NCBI GenBank assembly: GCA_014860625.1 | Contig: JACZJJ010000022.1 | Span: forward strand, 34,242-98,241 | Origin: Bacteroidales bacterium | GTDB lineage: Bacteria > Bacteroidota > Bacteroidia > Bacteroidales > FEN-979 | Reading direction: 5' to 3' | Length of the DNA: 64,000 nucleotides | In this document: positions 19,138 to 29,800 of the stretch, in pieces | How the letters are laid out: each line of letters opens with the position of its first letter | Numbering within the stretch: position 1 is the stretch's first letter | The notes under the pieces: model-generated | Databases searched by the model: none | What the model was told of the DNA's origin: nothing | Seen by the model: the letters and a program-made list of their open reading frames with translations, nothing else | Position numbers and translations under genes: made by a program

Positions 19138-20094
19138 ATGAAAACAACCCACATCTTCAAATTCAGCATGCTCCTGATTGCTGCATTTGCCATGACTTTC
19201 GCCGGATGCAAGAAAGATCCTGTCGATCCTATTCCTGATGAAAACGGTTCAACATCCGTCCAGCAAATCTCTATGGACGACAATCATCTCCAGAAGATCA
19301 GTGACGACATCAACCTTGATGTAGAGGTTATGATGAGCGGCGGCACACTGAAATCTACCGACTGGCTGCCTTGTAACGCTACGATTGATTCGACCAATGT
19401 GGTAAATGATACAATCACTTATTACATTACCTACCACGGCCTCAATTGTCCCCAAACCCTTTACCGGACGGGAAAAGTGGAGGTGAGGAAGCAAGTTGGT
19501 ACACAATGGTTTATGCCTAACGCAACCGTGAATATCAAAATCATCAACCTTCAGGTTACTCGTGTTGCTAATCAGAAAACCATTGTTATCAATGGCGTGA
19601 AGACGCATAAAAATGTGACCGGTGGACTGTTGATACAGCTGGGCTTTGGCATCAATACCATTGTCCACAAAACCCATGGCTTTATGACAGTCAACTTTGA
19701 TGACGGGAGCAACCGAACCTGGAACGTTGCCAGGCGTTGTGTGTACAACGGCACATTCAATATTAATACCGGAACCTTCGATCAGCTGACAATTGGTGTG
19801 GCTGGATTCGGTCAGGTTGGAGCTTATACTGACCTGGTGACCTGGGGAGTGGCCCGCAACGGGGATCAGTTTTATATCAGCGTACCTGAACCCGTTCACT
19901 ATGTTATGGCCTGCAACTTCAACCCGGTTAACGGAATCCAGACCATTGAAATTCCCAGTAAGAACAAAGGAGCTACGATTACTTACGGATTTGACAGCAA
20001 CAACCAGCCTGTCGTTCCGCCTGCATGCCCAACGAAATACAAAGTTGATTGGTACCACAATCAGAACAGTGGGACGATCTACCTTTGGTTGTAA
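19138..20094 (+). CDS. Hypothetical lipoprotein
   Basis: MKTTHIFKFSMLLIAAFAMTFAGCKKD lipobox; long ORF ending at a strong hairpin terminator. Confidence 0.7.
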   Translation: MKTTHIFKFSMLLIAAFAMTFAGCKKDPVDPIPDENGSTSVQQISMDDNHLQKISDDINLDVEVMMSGGTLKSTDWLPCNATIDSTNVVNDTITYYITYHGLNCPQTLYRTGKVEVRKQVGTQWFMPNATVNIKIINLQVTRVANQKTIVINGVKTHKNVTGGLLIQLGFGINTIVHKTHGFMTVNFDDGSNRTWNVARRCVYNGTFNINTGTFDQLTIGVAGFGQVGAYTDLVTWGVARNGDQFYISVPEPVHYVMACNFNPVNGIQTIEIPSKNKGATITYGFDSNNQPVVPPACPTKYKVDWYHNQNSGTIYLWL

Positions 20095-20148
20095 TTGGCA
20101 GGGAATTCAGGTAGGGACAACCAGCCTCGTTGCCCCTGCTTCTGCCAC

Positions 20149-20183
20149 ATCCCTCTTGTGCAAAAGCACGAGAGGGATTTTTT
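20149..20183 (+). terminator. Rho-independent terminator
   Basis: ATCCCTCTTGTGC-AAAA-GCACGAGAGGGAT (13-bp stem, one G-T pair) followed by TTTTTT; overlaps the corA stop codon on the other strand. Confidence 0.9.
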
Positions 20184-21276
20184 ACAACCATTTCTTCCTT
20201 TTGAAGTAAATGAGCATCCCAGCGCCCAGAGTTAACACAACACCCCACCAAGCGAAATATCCATATTTAATTGAAAGCTCAGGGATTACATGAAAGTTCA
20301 TTCCATATACGCCGGCCAGGAAGGTTAGCGGGATGAAGATGGCAGCGAAGATGGTGAGCACTTTCATCACTTCGTTCATCTTGTTGCTGATGGTGGAAAG
20401 GTAAAGATCCTGCATCCCGGAAGCCATGTCCCTGAATGTCTCTACTGTTTCAATTACCTGAATGGTATGGTCGTAAGCATCCCGGAGGAAAAACCCAACC
20501 TGCTTGGTGATCAGTTTATGCTCGGCATGCTGCATAGAGCTGATCACCTCCCGCATCGGCCAGATCGATTTCCGCAGGAAAATCAGATCTTGCTTCAGGT
20601 GATAAATATCGTTGAGCATAGCCTGGTCGGCCTGTTTCAGCAATGTCTCTTCCAAATCTTCAATCCGGTCGCCAAGCTGTTCCAGAACAGTAAAATAGAA
20701 GTCTACGATCGAATCCAGGATGGCGTAGAGCAAATAGTCACTGCCCATCTTCCGGATACGCCCTTTACCGGTTCGGATCCGTTGCCGCAATCCATTGAGC
20801 ACATCCTCCTCCTTTTCCTGGAATGAGAGGATGTAATTCTGTCCGATGATCAGACTTAGCTGTTCAATGATGATATTCCCGGATTTTGTATCAATATAGG
20901 TCATCTTCACCACTGCAAACAGGTACCCGTCATATTCCTCAAGCTTGGGCCTCTGGGTGGTATTGGCAATATCTTCCAGCACCAGGCTGTGTATCCCGTA
21001 TGCATCTCCAATCGACTCAATCACAGAAGTATCGTGGACGCCGGTGACATTGACCCAGGTTACCATCGGACTGTTTTTTAGCGGGAGAATCTCTCCTATC
21101 GCTTTGATCTCCTTCTCTTGAAAGTGATCCTCGTGGTATTCCATGACCTGGATCCTGACCGGGGCTTCACGTTTTCTTCCAACATAGTTGACTGTCCCGG
21201 GAGAAGCTGCATGTGTAGCTATTCGGGGCATAAGCTTCGATATGCGAAACCTTTTAAGCAATGATTCTGTTGTCAT
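20182..21276 (-). CDS. corA: CorA-type magnesium/cobalt transporter
   Basis: C-terminal FLAGVYGMNFHVIPELSIKYGYFAWW (GMN motif) and two TM helices. Confidence 0.92.
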   Translation of the reverse strand: MTTESLLKRFRISKLMPRIATHAASPGTVNYVGRKREAPVRIQVMEYHEDHFQEKEIKAIGEILPLKNSPMVTWVNVTGVHDTSVIESIGDAYGIHSLVLEDIANTTQRPKLEEYDGYLFAVVKMTYIDTKSGNIIIEQLSLIIGQNYILSFQEKEEDVLNGLRQRIRTGKGRIRKMGSDYLLYAILDSIVDFYFTVLEQLGDRIEDLEETLLKQADQAMLNDIYHLKQDLIFLRKSIWPMREVISSMQHAEHKLITKQVGFFLRDAYDHTIQVIETVETFRDMASGMQDLYLSTISNKMNEVMKVLTIFAAIFIPLTFLAGVYGMNFHVIPELSIKYGYFAWWGVVLTLGAGMLIYFKRKKWL

Positions 21277-21403
21277 AAAACACCTGTTTATTCTGTTGGC
21301 ATTACACCAACTAAGATACACAAAATGGGATTCAGATCATTTTTTTTACCAATCATCCGATAATCATGCCTGTACCAGGGCGACAGCAGGCAAAGCCAGT
21401 TAT

Positions 21404-21763
21404 CTAATAAGCTTGTGGCCTGTGATAGAATTTCAGGAGTACCTGATCGGAGAAGAAGGTAAACAGGATGAGGAATCCGACGCCTGTGACGAGTTTCCAG
21501 TTATCGACCACCATCAGGAGGAAAGGGTTGGTTGATTCCCGCATCGGAAAGTAGAGACACAGTGCCAGGATGATCAACGCTCCAACAACGATTCCGGTCT
21601 TCACAGCAAATTCACGGATCAGTTCTCTCCAGGTAAGCCGTTTTTCAACCCGCCTCAACAGCGTATCCGTAAAGGTAAGGGAAAGTTCCCGTTCGGGTTT
21701 CTCCTTCAGGGCTTCCGTGATGAGGGCTTCCAGTTCGGCGAATCGTTCGTTCTCGGCGTTCAT
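21404..21763 (-). CDS. Small membrane protein, possibly associated with the upstream ECF sigma
   Basis: Start MNAENERFAELEALITEALKEKPERELS; two TM segments; immediately downstream of the sigma gene. Confidence 0.6.
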   Translation of the reverse strand: MNAENERFAELEALITEALKEKPERELSLTFTDTLLRRVEKRLTWRELIREFAVKTGIVVGALIILALCLYFPMRESTNPFLLMVVDNWKLVTGVGFLILFTFFSDQVLLKFYHRPQAY

Positions 21764-21797
21764 GATGGCAAAATTAGTTTTTTTATTTTGTTGCAGA

Positions 21798-22361
21798 TCA
21801 TTCGGGACGCATATCAGGAACCATCTGAAGAATCCCTTCACGGATCGCTTGCCGGCCACGGTTCAGATAGCTTTTAATCGTTCCATCGGGCATCCCCGTT
21901 ATCTCTTCAATTTCTTTGTATGAAAGTTCCTCCAGGTAGAAGAGTGTAATCACCGTACGGTACTGGACAGGCAATGAGTCAATTACACGGTGAATAATCT
22001 TTTTCATACTGCTCTTGTCAAGGGCCTCATCTGCTGTTTCATCCGATAACTTCCCGGAAGTCACCGGAAGGTAATCGTCGACAGGGACCATGATATTCTT
22101 TCCTTTTTTTCTCAAATAAGTAACGCTCATGTTATAGGCGATCGCTCCGATCCAGGTCGACAATTTTGCCTCTCCCCTGAACTTTCCAATATCCCGGAAT
22201 ACCCGGAGAAAAATCTCCTGGCACAGGTCTTCGGCATCTTCCGTTTGATCTACCATTCGCAACACCAGGTGCCACACCAGGTTTTTGTATTTTTCAATCA
22301 GAAACCTGTTTGCGTGCTCGTTCCCAGCCTGGACCTGCGCGATCAGCGTTGCATCATCCAT
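21798..22361 (-). CDS. ECF RNA polymerase sigma-70 factor
   Basis: TEDAEDLCQEIFLRVFRDIGKFRGEAKLSTWIGAIAYN and YKEIEEITGMPDGTIKSYLNRGRQAI. Confidence 0.93.
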   Translation of the reverse strand: MDDATLIAQVQAGNEHANRFLIEKYKNLVWHLVLRMVDQTEDAEDLCQEIFLRVFRDIGKFRGEAKLSTWIGAIAYNMSVTYLRKKGKNIMVPVDDYLPVTSGKLSDETADEALDKSSMKKIIHRVIDSLPVQYRTVITLFYLEELSYKEIEEITGMPDGTIKSYLNRGRQAIREGILQMVPDMRPE

Positions 22362-22405
22362 TTTGCTATTGGTCGGTAATCTGGTAAAAAGGTTGCAGTA
22401 AAAAT

Positions 22406-22462
22406 CGAAATTAGGAAATTAGGAAATTATTACAACAAATAGCGAGAAGCGAAAAGCGAAAC
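22406..22462 (+). repeat. Purine-rich 7/8-bp array sharing modules with 5721-5768
   Basis: CGAAATTA GGAAATTA GGAAATTA ... ATAG CGAGAAG CGAAAAG CGAAAC. Confidence 0.75.
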
Positions 22463-22463
22463 A

Positions 22464-22494
22464 TGTCATTGCGAGGAACGGAGTGACGCGGCAA
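22464..22494 (+). repeat. CATTGCGAG-type dispersed repeat
   Basis: TGTCATTGCGAGGAACGGAGTGACGCGGCAA resembles the widespread 'GTCATTGCGAGGAGCGnAGCGACGnnGCAA' family. Confidence 0.6.
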
Positions 22495-22584
22495 AGCGAA
22501 AAGCAAAAAAAATGAATTTCTTGCAACCTTTAAGTATGAACTGCGACATATTGTCCAAATGTTAATCACTAAAATTACGAAAAA

Positions 22585-22959
22585 ATGGAAACCCTTGGAA
22601 CCATCATCATTGTCGGCACTGTTTTTTATGGTGTTTATGCCCTGATCAAAGTATATACCGACTATCTCTTAAAACGCAAGATCGTAAAATCGGGACACCT
22701 GGAAAAGGCTGGAATCCTTGATCCGCCGGTTCAGCCATCCGGTGAGGCAACACGCTACCCAAACCTGAAATGGGGCCTGATCGCCCTGATGGCAGGATTG
22801 GGATTGATCCTGATCGAGATCTTCAACCGCACCGGCACGATCACCTGGCAGGATGGCCGCGACGGATTCCTTCCAATAGGAATTGAACTGGTTGCCATCG
22901 CGATCGGGTTCCTGGTCTATTTCTTTATCGTGAACGCGAAAGGGATGAAGAACCGGTAG
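22585..22959 (+). CDS. Small integral membrane protein (DUF6249-like)
   Basis: Three predicted TM segments; 124 aa; divergent from ECF sigma. Confidence 0.6.
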   Translation: METLGTIIIVGTVFYGVYALIKVYTDYLLKRKIVKSGHLEKAGILDPPVQPSGEATRYPNLKWGLIALMAGLGLILIEIFNRTGTITWQDGRDGFLPIGIELVAIAIGFLVYFFIVNAKGMKNR

Positions 22960-22960
22960 A

Positions 22961-22988
22961 ACGAAATACGAAATACGAAAAACGAAAT
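22961..22988 (+). repeat. ACGAAAT heptad array (4 units)
   Basis: ACGAAAT ACGAAAT ACGAAAA ACGAAAT, starting 1 nt after the TAG stop at 22957-22959. Confidence 0.85.
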
Positions 22989-23066
22989 ATGGTTTGTTAT
23001 TGTAAGGTCGATCTGTAAGGTCGGCCCTACATATTTAAGGGAGTCCCAAAGATTATTGTCGGGAAG

Positions 23067-23903
23067 TTAACGCAGTGTGAATTTAATTGGGAGATTATAG
23101 GATATCCTCACAGGCGTTCCATTTTGATATCCTGGTTTCCATTTTCCGTCAGACATTCGTACTACCCTCAATGCTTCTTCATTGAGAGATTCAAACTCCC
23201 CGTACATTAGCCGGATCCGTTTTAAAGAACCATCCTCCATGATGATGAAGTTGACAAACACTCTTCCCTGGTATCCATTTTCCGCTGCCTCTTTGGGATA
23301 GCGGATCTCATTGCCAAGAAACCGGTACAGGCCCGCGTCGCCACCCTCAAATTCTGGACTGACATCCGCCAATGTGTATACATCAGTGATAAAGGTATCA
23401 GTCTCCTCATCCCAGTAACGGACCTCAGTAAGTTGGTTGTTATCGTAGGTTTCGTCGCGGTCAAGTCCGGCGGTTTCTGGCATGTAGTAAATCCAGAGGC
23501 CCTCTTTGACAAGCGGGGCAACCAGGTGACTGAACCCTCTTGAACGGAGAATCCCTTCCCGGAACTCAAAGATCATGAAACCGGTGTCGACAGCATGCAC
23601 CTGCCAGAAACAGGTGTCTCTTCTGCCCCGGGACGTGGTTTCATCTACCATGAAAGTTGAGTCATTCACCGGAAAGATCTCCGATTTTCCGGTTTCCACC
23701 CACTTCTTATCCCTCAAATAGTAAGATGTCAATGTAAGGACGGAGTCTGTGGACAAGGCAAGAACCTGGTAGTGTTCCGCTTCCTTTTTTGATGGTACCG
23801 GGACTCCCGTCTTGGAGAAAAAGAGGATGGTATCGCGTGGTATGATTTCTTGAGTGAACGCAACGATTGGCAGCAGTGCCAGGATCAGGATGAATTGCTT
23901 CAT
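23067..23903 (-). CDS. Energy transducer TonB C-terminal domain protein
   Basis: EIRYPKEAAENGYQGRVFVNFIIMEDGSLKRIRLMYGEFESLNEEALRVVRMSDGKWKPGYQNGTPVRISYNLPIKFTL. Confidence 0.85.
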   Translation of the reverse strand: MKQFILILALLPIVAFTQEIIPRDTILFFSKTGVPVPSKKEAEHYQVLALSTDSVLTLTSYYLRDKKWVETGKSEIFPVNDSTFMVDETTSRGRRDTCFWQVHAVDTGFMIFEFREGILRSRGFSHLVAPLVKEGLWIYYMPETAGLDRDETYDNNQLTEVRYWDEETDTFITDVYTLADVSPEFEGGDAGLYRFLGNEIRYPKEAAENGYQGRVFVNFIIMEDGSLKRIRLMYGEFESLNEEALRVVRMSDGKWKPGYQNGTPVRISYNLPIKFTLR

Positions 23904-24046
23904 GACAAAAAGAATTAGATTGCAGGTGTAAAGTTCTGCGAAAATTCGTTAAAAAAGGCGTTTCGGGGATATAATTAGAAAAAATTCATAGCTTTATGCT
24001 CCTTTTACCAAGAAACCAATCCAGTATATCCATTAACTAAACTATC

Positions 24047-26848
24047 ATGATGAAGAGAAACCTGATCCTTTTCCTTGCAATTGGACTGATTACATTGCTC
24101 GGATGCAAATCGCAAAAAGACGATCTGAACATCGTCTATGAAAAGTACACACTGCCCAACGGACTCGATGTGATCCTTCACGTCGACCGTTCCGACCCCA
24201 TCGTTGCCCTGGCCATCCAGTTTCACGTTGGATCCAACCGTGAAGTAGAAGGACGGACCGGCTTTGCCCATCTGTTTGAGCATATGATGTTCCAGAAATC
24301 TGAAAACGTTGGTGAAGACCAGTTCTTCAAAATCATCCAGGATGCCGGTGGTACACTGAACGGCGGAACCGGTAACGATGCTACAACCTACTATGAAGTG
24401 GTTCCGAAAAATGCACTTGAGAAAATCCTCTGGCTGGAGTCAGACAGGATGGGATACATGATCAACACCGTCACGCAAAATGCCTTCAGCATCCAGCAAA
24501 ATGTGGTGCAGAATGAGAAGAGGCAGGGTGTCGACAACCAACCTTACGGATTCACATCCTGGGTCATCGCGACGAATCTTTATCCCAAAGGGCATCCATA
24601 CAGCTGGACAGTCATTGGTGAAATGGAAGACCTGAAAAACGCTTCTGTGGAAGATGTGAAAGCGTTTCACCACCAGTGGTATGTACCAAACAATGCGACC
24701 CTTGTGCTGGCCGGAGATTTTGATGTGGATGAGGCCAAAAAGCTGATCGAGAAGTATTTCGGTGAGATCCCCAGAGGAGGTGAGATCACCGATCCCGAAC
24801 CGATGCCGGTAACTCTGGATAAAACCATCAAGGTTTATCATGAAGATAATTTTGCCAAAGCTCCGCAGTTCCGGATGATCTGGCCGACCGTTGAAGATTA
24901 CAATGCAGACGCCTATGCCCTGAGCTACCTTGGGGAACTGCTCTCTCAGGGGAAAAAAGCACCCCTGTATAAAGTATTGGAGAAAGAGAAAATGCTCTCT
25001 TCAAGTCAGTATGCATACAATAGTGCCCAGGAGATTGCCGGATCCTTCAATATTGTGGTTACTGCCAACGACGGCGTGAGCCTGAAAGAGGTTGAACAGG
25101 GAGTATGGGATGCCTTTGCCATGTTTGAAGAAGAGGGATTTACCGAAGCCGATGTTGAGCGAATCAAAGCCGGCCTGGAAACAGGTTTTTACAACGGGAT
25201 CAGCAGTATCCTGGGAAAATCTTTCCAGCTTGCTTACTACAATGAACAGAAGAATGATCCCTCATACTACAAAGTGGATTTGGAACGTACCAAGGCTGTC
25301 ACCAAAGATGATATCCTCAGGGTGTACAACAAATACATCAAAGACAAACCTTTCCTGGCAACCAGCTTTGTCCCAAAAGGCCAGCTTGAACTTGTAGCTG
25401 AGGAGTCGGTGAAGTCAGGTGTGGTAGAAGAGAGCATTGCCGAAGCTACCCAGGTTGAGATTGCCAATACGGAAGAAGAGGAGGTTGTGAAAACAACTAC
25501 CATTCTGGATCGTTCGGTGATGCCTGCCGATGGACCGGATCCGCTGCTCAACCTGCCTGCAGTTTGGAATGGCTCTCTGGCAAATGAGATCAAGGTTTAT
25601 GGTATCGAACAGCATGAGCTTCCTTTGATACAATTCAGCGTTACGTTAAAAGGGGGCCATTACCTTGACCAGCTCGACAAAGCCGGAGTAGCTTATCTGG
25701 TTTCAGAGCTGATGATGGAAGGGACGAAAAACAAAACACCGCAGGAACTGGAAGAGGCGATTGAAATGCTCGGAGCGAACATTTCTATGAGGACTTCAAA
25801 TAATTCAATTTCAATCAGTGCCAATGCACTTGTGCGGAATTACGACTCGGTGTTGGCTCTGGTTCAGGAGATCCTGCTGGAACCCCGTTGGGATGAGGAG
25901 GAGTTTGCCATGGCAAAGACCAGGCTGTTGAACTCCCTGAAACGCCAGAAAGCCAGTCCGAATGCGCTGGTCAGCGAAGGTTTTAATAAACTTATTTACG
26001 GGAAAGATCATATTTTTTCTGTTAGCAGCCAGGGAACGCTGGAAACCATCGAAACAATCACGATCGACGATCTGAAAGCGTATTATGATGCAAACTTCTC
26101 TCCGTCTGTAACTTCCTTCCTGATTGCCGGCGACATTGCAAAGGAGAGGGTGATGAAATCTCTTGAGGATCTTTCTGCACAGTGGCTGACAAAAGAGGTC
26201 TCGTTTCCAACTTATACGTTACCTGAGGAGCTACCTGCATCGAAGATCTATTTTGTAGATGTTCCGGGAGCGAAACAATCGGTGATTAACATTGGTTACC
26301 TGGCAATGGCACGCACGAACCCCGATTTCTATCCTGCAACGGTCATGAACTACAAATTGGGAGGATCTTTTGCCGGAAATGTCAACATGGTGTTGAGGGA
26401 GGAGAAGGGGTATACCTATGGTGCCCGTACCGGCTTCCGTGGCGATGAGATTCCTGGTCCGTTTTCAGCATCTGCCAGTGTAAGGTCATCGGCTACTGAA
26501 GAGTCGGTCAAGATTTTCAAAGAATTGATGGAGCAATACCGAAACGGCATCACCGAGGAGGAGTTGTTGTTTACGAAGAATGCACTGATCAAGAGCAATG
26601 CAAGGGAGTTTGAGACCCTGCGCGCCCTGATCAGCATGCTCAGCAACATTGCCGAATACAATCTTCCATTCGATTACGTGAAGAACGAAGAGGCTACTGT
26701 AAAAGGGATGACCCTCGAGCAGCACAAAGCGCTAGCCGATAAATACATTGTTCCCGGAAGGATGTACTACGTTATTGGAGGCGATGCCAAAACACAACTG
26801 AAACCACTGGAGAAGATTGGGTTTGGGAAGGTAGAGCTGGTGAAGTAG
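24047..26848 (+). CDS. M16 family zinc metallopeptidase (two-domain)
   Basis: GRTGFAHLFEHMMFQ (HxxEH), inactive second half with SVINIGYLAMART...; lipobox TLLGCKSQ. Confidence 0.92.
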   Translation: MMKRNLILFLAIGLITLLGCKSQKDDLNIVYEKYTLPNGLDVILHVDRSDPIVALAIQFHVGSNREVEGRTGFAHLFEHMMFQKSENVGEDQFFKIIQDAGGTLNGGTGNDATTYYEVVPKNALEKILWLESDRMGYMINTVTQNAFSIQQNVVQNEKRQGVDNQPYGFTSWVIATNLYPKGHPYSWTVIGEMEDLKNASVEDVKAFHHQWYVPNNATLVLAGDFDVDEAKKLIEKYFGEIPRGGEITDPEPMPVTLDKTIKVYHEDNFAKAPQFRMIWPTVEDYNADAYALSYLGELLSQGKKAPLYKVLEKEKMLSSSQYAYNSAQEIAGSFNIVVTANDGVSLKEVEQGVWDAFAMFEEEGFTEADVERIKAGLETGFYNGISSILGKSFQLAYYNEQKNDPSYYKVDLERTKAVTKDDILRVYNKYIKDKPFLATSFVPKGQLELVAEESVKSGVVEESIAEATQVEIANTEEEEVVKTTTILDRSVMPADGPDPLLNLPAVWNGSLANEIKVYGIEQHELPLIQFSVTLKGGHYLDQLDKAGVAYLVSELMMEGTKNKTPQELEEAIEMLGANISMRTSNNSISISANALVRNYDSVLALVQEILLEPRWDEEEFAMAKTRLLNSLKRQKASPNALVSEGFNKLIYGKDHIFSVSSQGTLETIETITIDDLKAYYDANFSPSVTSFLIAGDIAKERVMKSLEDLSAQWLTKEVSFPTYTLPEELPASKIYFVDVPGAKQSVINIGYLAMARTNPDFYPATVMNYKLGGSFAGNVNMVLREEKGYTYGARTGFRGDEIPGPFSASASVRSSATEESVKIFKELMEQYRNGITEEELLFTKNALIKSNAREFETLRALISMLSNIAEYNLPFDYVKNEEATVKGMTLEQHKALADKYIVPGRMYYVIGGDAKTQLKPLEKIGFGKVELVK

Positions 26849-26853
26849 TGGAG

Positions 26854-26890
26854 AGGATGGTTCGACCCGTGATTGGGGTCGAACCATCCT
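26854..26890. terminator. Perfect 15-bp hairpin between convergent genes
   Basis: AGGATGGTTCGACCC - gtgattg - GGGTCGAACCATCCT; no long T tract. Confidence 0.6.
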
Positions 26891-26898
26891 GTTATTTG

Positions 26899-29800
26899 TT
26901 ATCTGCTTATTACAATTTTTCTCTGATATACCGCTCCATTTGTTGTTACTTTGAGCATGTAGATACCTTGCTTCAGGGAAGATAAATCCAAACTTAAAGT
27001 GGAGGCAGATAGATTATCCTCAGTGAGACATCTGTCACCCAACAGTGAATAGAGTTCTATTCGGGTGATCGGATTAGCCGACTCTAAGTATAACCGATTC
27101 CCGGCCGGATTCGGATAGACCACCAGCTTGCCGGCATCAGGGTACTGATAACCAACCACCAGGGCCGTGACTGTATCCGTTCCCACCGATTCACACAGGG
27201 AGTCACCCGTTTGTGCGTTGATGAATTTTGCGGTCACGAAGTAACGGAATGTCCCTGGCAGGCCCGGATCATCCGAATAGTTGGTTCCGGTAATTGGAGT
27301 AGAAGTGACTGGCACATAGGGTGCGGCGCCGGAAGAGTCGCTCCTGTAAAGCATGTAACCGGCCAAACCACTCAGGTCGTTGCAGGGAGGTGCATCCCAG
27401 AAGAGATCAACAAACTGTCCGTTTACCATCAGATCGAGGTTCAGTGGTGCGATACACTCACCATACATGGAGATATTGTCGATCAGCCAGTGCAGGATGT
27501 TCGAGGAGTTCTCCCCTTCAGCTACAAAACGAATCATGAATCCCTTCCCTGAAACCTGTCCGATATTCAAATGCAGCGTAGTCCAGTCGAAGGAACCAGT
27601 GTTGCTCAGGGTGTAGAGGGTCGTCCAGTAGTTGTCGCAATACAGATCTATCCTAAGATGCTCAGTTCCCGTGGCAAACCGGTCAACCAGTTTTACCTCC
27701 ACATCCAGCCATATATCCGCGCAATCCCATGGGGTGGCATCAATCGCCCGACTGATCAGTTCGAAGTGATAATTGGTCTGAATGGGCTCCCATGAGAAAT
27801 CGGCATAGGGAGCTGTTCCTTCGTCCGACATGCTGATGTTCCAGTTCCCTTGGTCGGGTTCGAAGCTCCATTCGTTATACGTAAATGTTCCGCTATTCCA
27901 TCCCTCTCCAAAAGGAAGAATTGGGCCACAAGCCACTTGAATGACGGGTGCACGCTCCAACAGGGATTCATCCTGCTGCCCAGGAAAACCATAGTAGGTT
28001 ATATCGAAAATTGCAGTCACATCATAATTATACAATCCCGGATTTAGGTTGGTGTCCAGAAATGTGGTGGAATCCGGGTCCTGGATATAATGGTGAAAAT
28101 TGTGCCACCGATAGATCTTGTACCCGATCAACCCAATGGGTGTCACCCCTGTTCCAATATCCAGCGGTTTGTCCCATGAGACATCGGCTGCACACTCAAG
28201 AGGGGTCGCAGTAACGTTTCGGACAGGGTAAAGGAAGTGGCTCGTAAAAGTATAACAAACCTGGTTGGAATAACCTGATGTATATACCGAGTTTACGCAA
28301 AAGTCATAGGTTTGCCCGTATTGTACTAAGTTCGGAGGGATAAGATAACTGGTATCGGTTGTAAATGCAATCAGAACGTTATTCAGTTCGATATTATATC
28401 CTAAGAAGCACTGTGGGGGCGATAAACTAGTGCCACCAGCAATAACCTGGATGTTGTCAATATTCCAGTTGTTGATATTGTAACTGTCGGCCCCCCAGGC
28501 TTTGAATCGTATCTGGATGTCGTCATCAGTATATTGGGAGATGTCGAGTTGATCGCAAGTCCAGGAGATAGACCCCCACTGGTTGTTCCAGTTCTTCACC
28601 TGTGTCCAGGCTGAGCCATCCCATATTTCGATAGCCATGTTTTCGGTGGTGGTGGTGCCGAAATTACTTAGATAGATGTCGTATTTGAGTATCAGGAAGG
28701 GAGAGTTTAGTCCGTGAATTATCTGGTTGCTGGCAAGATACTGCTCATAGTTTGTGAGAGTTGGTGTGGAAGTGAATGTTGCTGATGGGGAAGGGTTTCC
28801 AAATGTTGTGTTGATCTGCCAGTTGGAGTTTGCTGGTGTCTCTATCCATTGGTTTGGCCCATACCCGTTACTCCAGTCTTCGTTAAAAAGATTCTGAAGA
28901 TCCAAGGGATAATACCATTGTCCTTCAAGACTTTTGTCATCTACGAAAACAAATCCGGGAGGGTTTGGAACAGGACCAGTGGGGATGACCTGAATGGAAT
29001 CGTCTCCGGTAATATCGAGCAAGAGAGTGTATGGATTGCAGTTGAAGGTGTAGCACTCCAGCATATAAGATCCAAACCATACATTGGGGATAAAGGCATA
29101 ACCTGATGAATCGGGTTGAATTAAATAGATTGTATCAGGGTAACTAACATTTGTTAACATGGCTGGAGGATGGGGGTTGATGGTATCCTCCTCACAGCAA
29201 TTTGCTGTATACACCGTAATGCCAGCTGTCCAGCACTTCCCGATAACATTTGTAAATGTGGAGGTGGATAATTGCCCCATGTAATCCACTTTGCAGGCCC
29301 ATAGGTAAGGACTGCAGGGGAGTGACGACCAGGTATTGTCGGTGAACGTGGGAGAGGAAGAGGTTCCGATAGAAGTCCACACAGCCGGGTTGCTCTCTTC
29401 GCCCTGTTTGAGTCTCCAGAAGTGGTATCCAGTGATAGTTTCGGGGTCATTTCCCGTCCCTGTTGAAGTTGTTTCAGGAGGCATTCCGTCGAGGGGTGGG
29501 AGTGGTCCTCCCTCTCCTTCCACGAAGGCCCGCACCATGAAGTTTCCGTTGGCAGGCACCCAGGGACCTCCGGTTGTAGCCGACCAGTTGTAGCTTCGCA
29601 GTTGAGGGGTGGTCTCGTCCACTGCGATGCCGGAAGCGTTTGGCGCATTGCCTCCCTGAATCCTGACAAGGTAGAAATTTCCGCTTGTTATGACGGTCGG
29701 AGGAAATACAAAATCAACCCATCCGTAATTTGACGGGGTTACATCGATTAATTCTCCAACTTGATTGCCAGGCAGTCCTCCCGGACCTGAGGCATCATAA

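Noticed and set aside
18927-19283. Minus-strand ORF (118 aa) with PCPVPCALCPVPCALC repeat
   Set aside because: The repeat peptide is the automatic antisense reading of the GGGCACA heptads, which have no stop on either strand.
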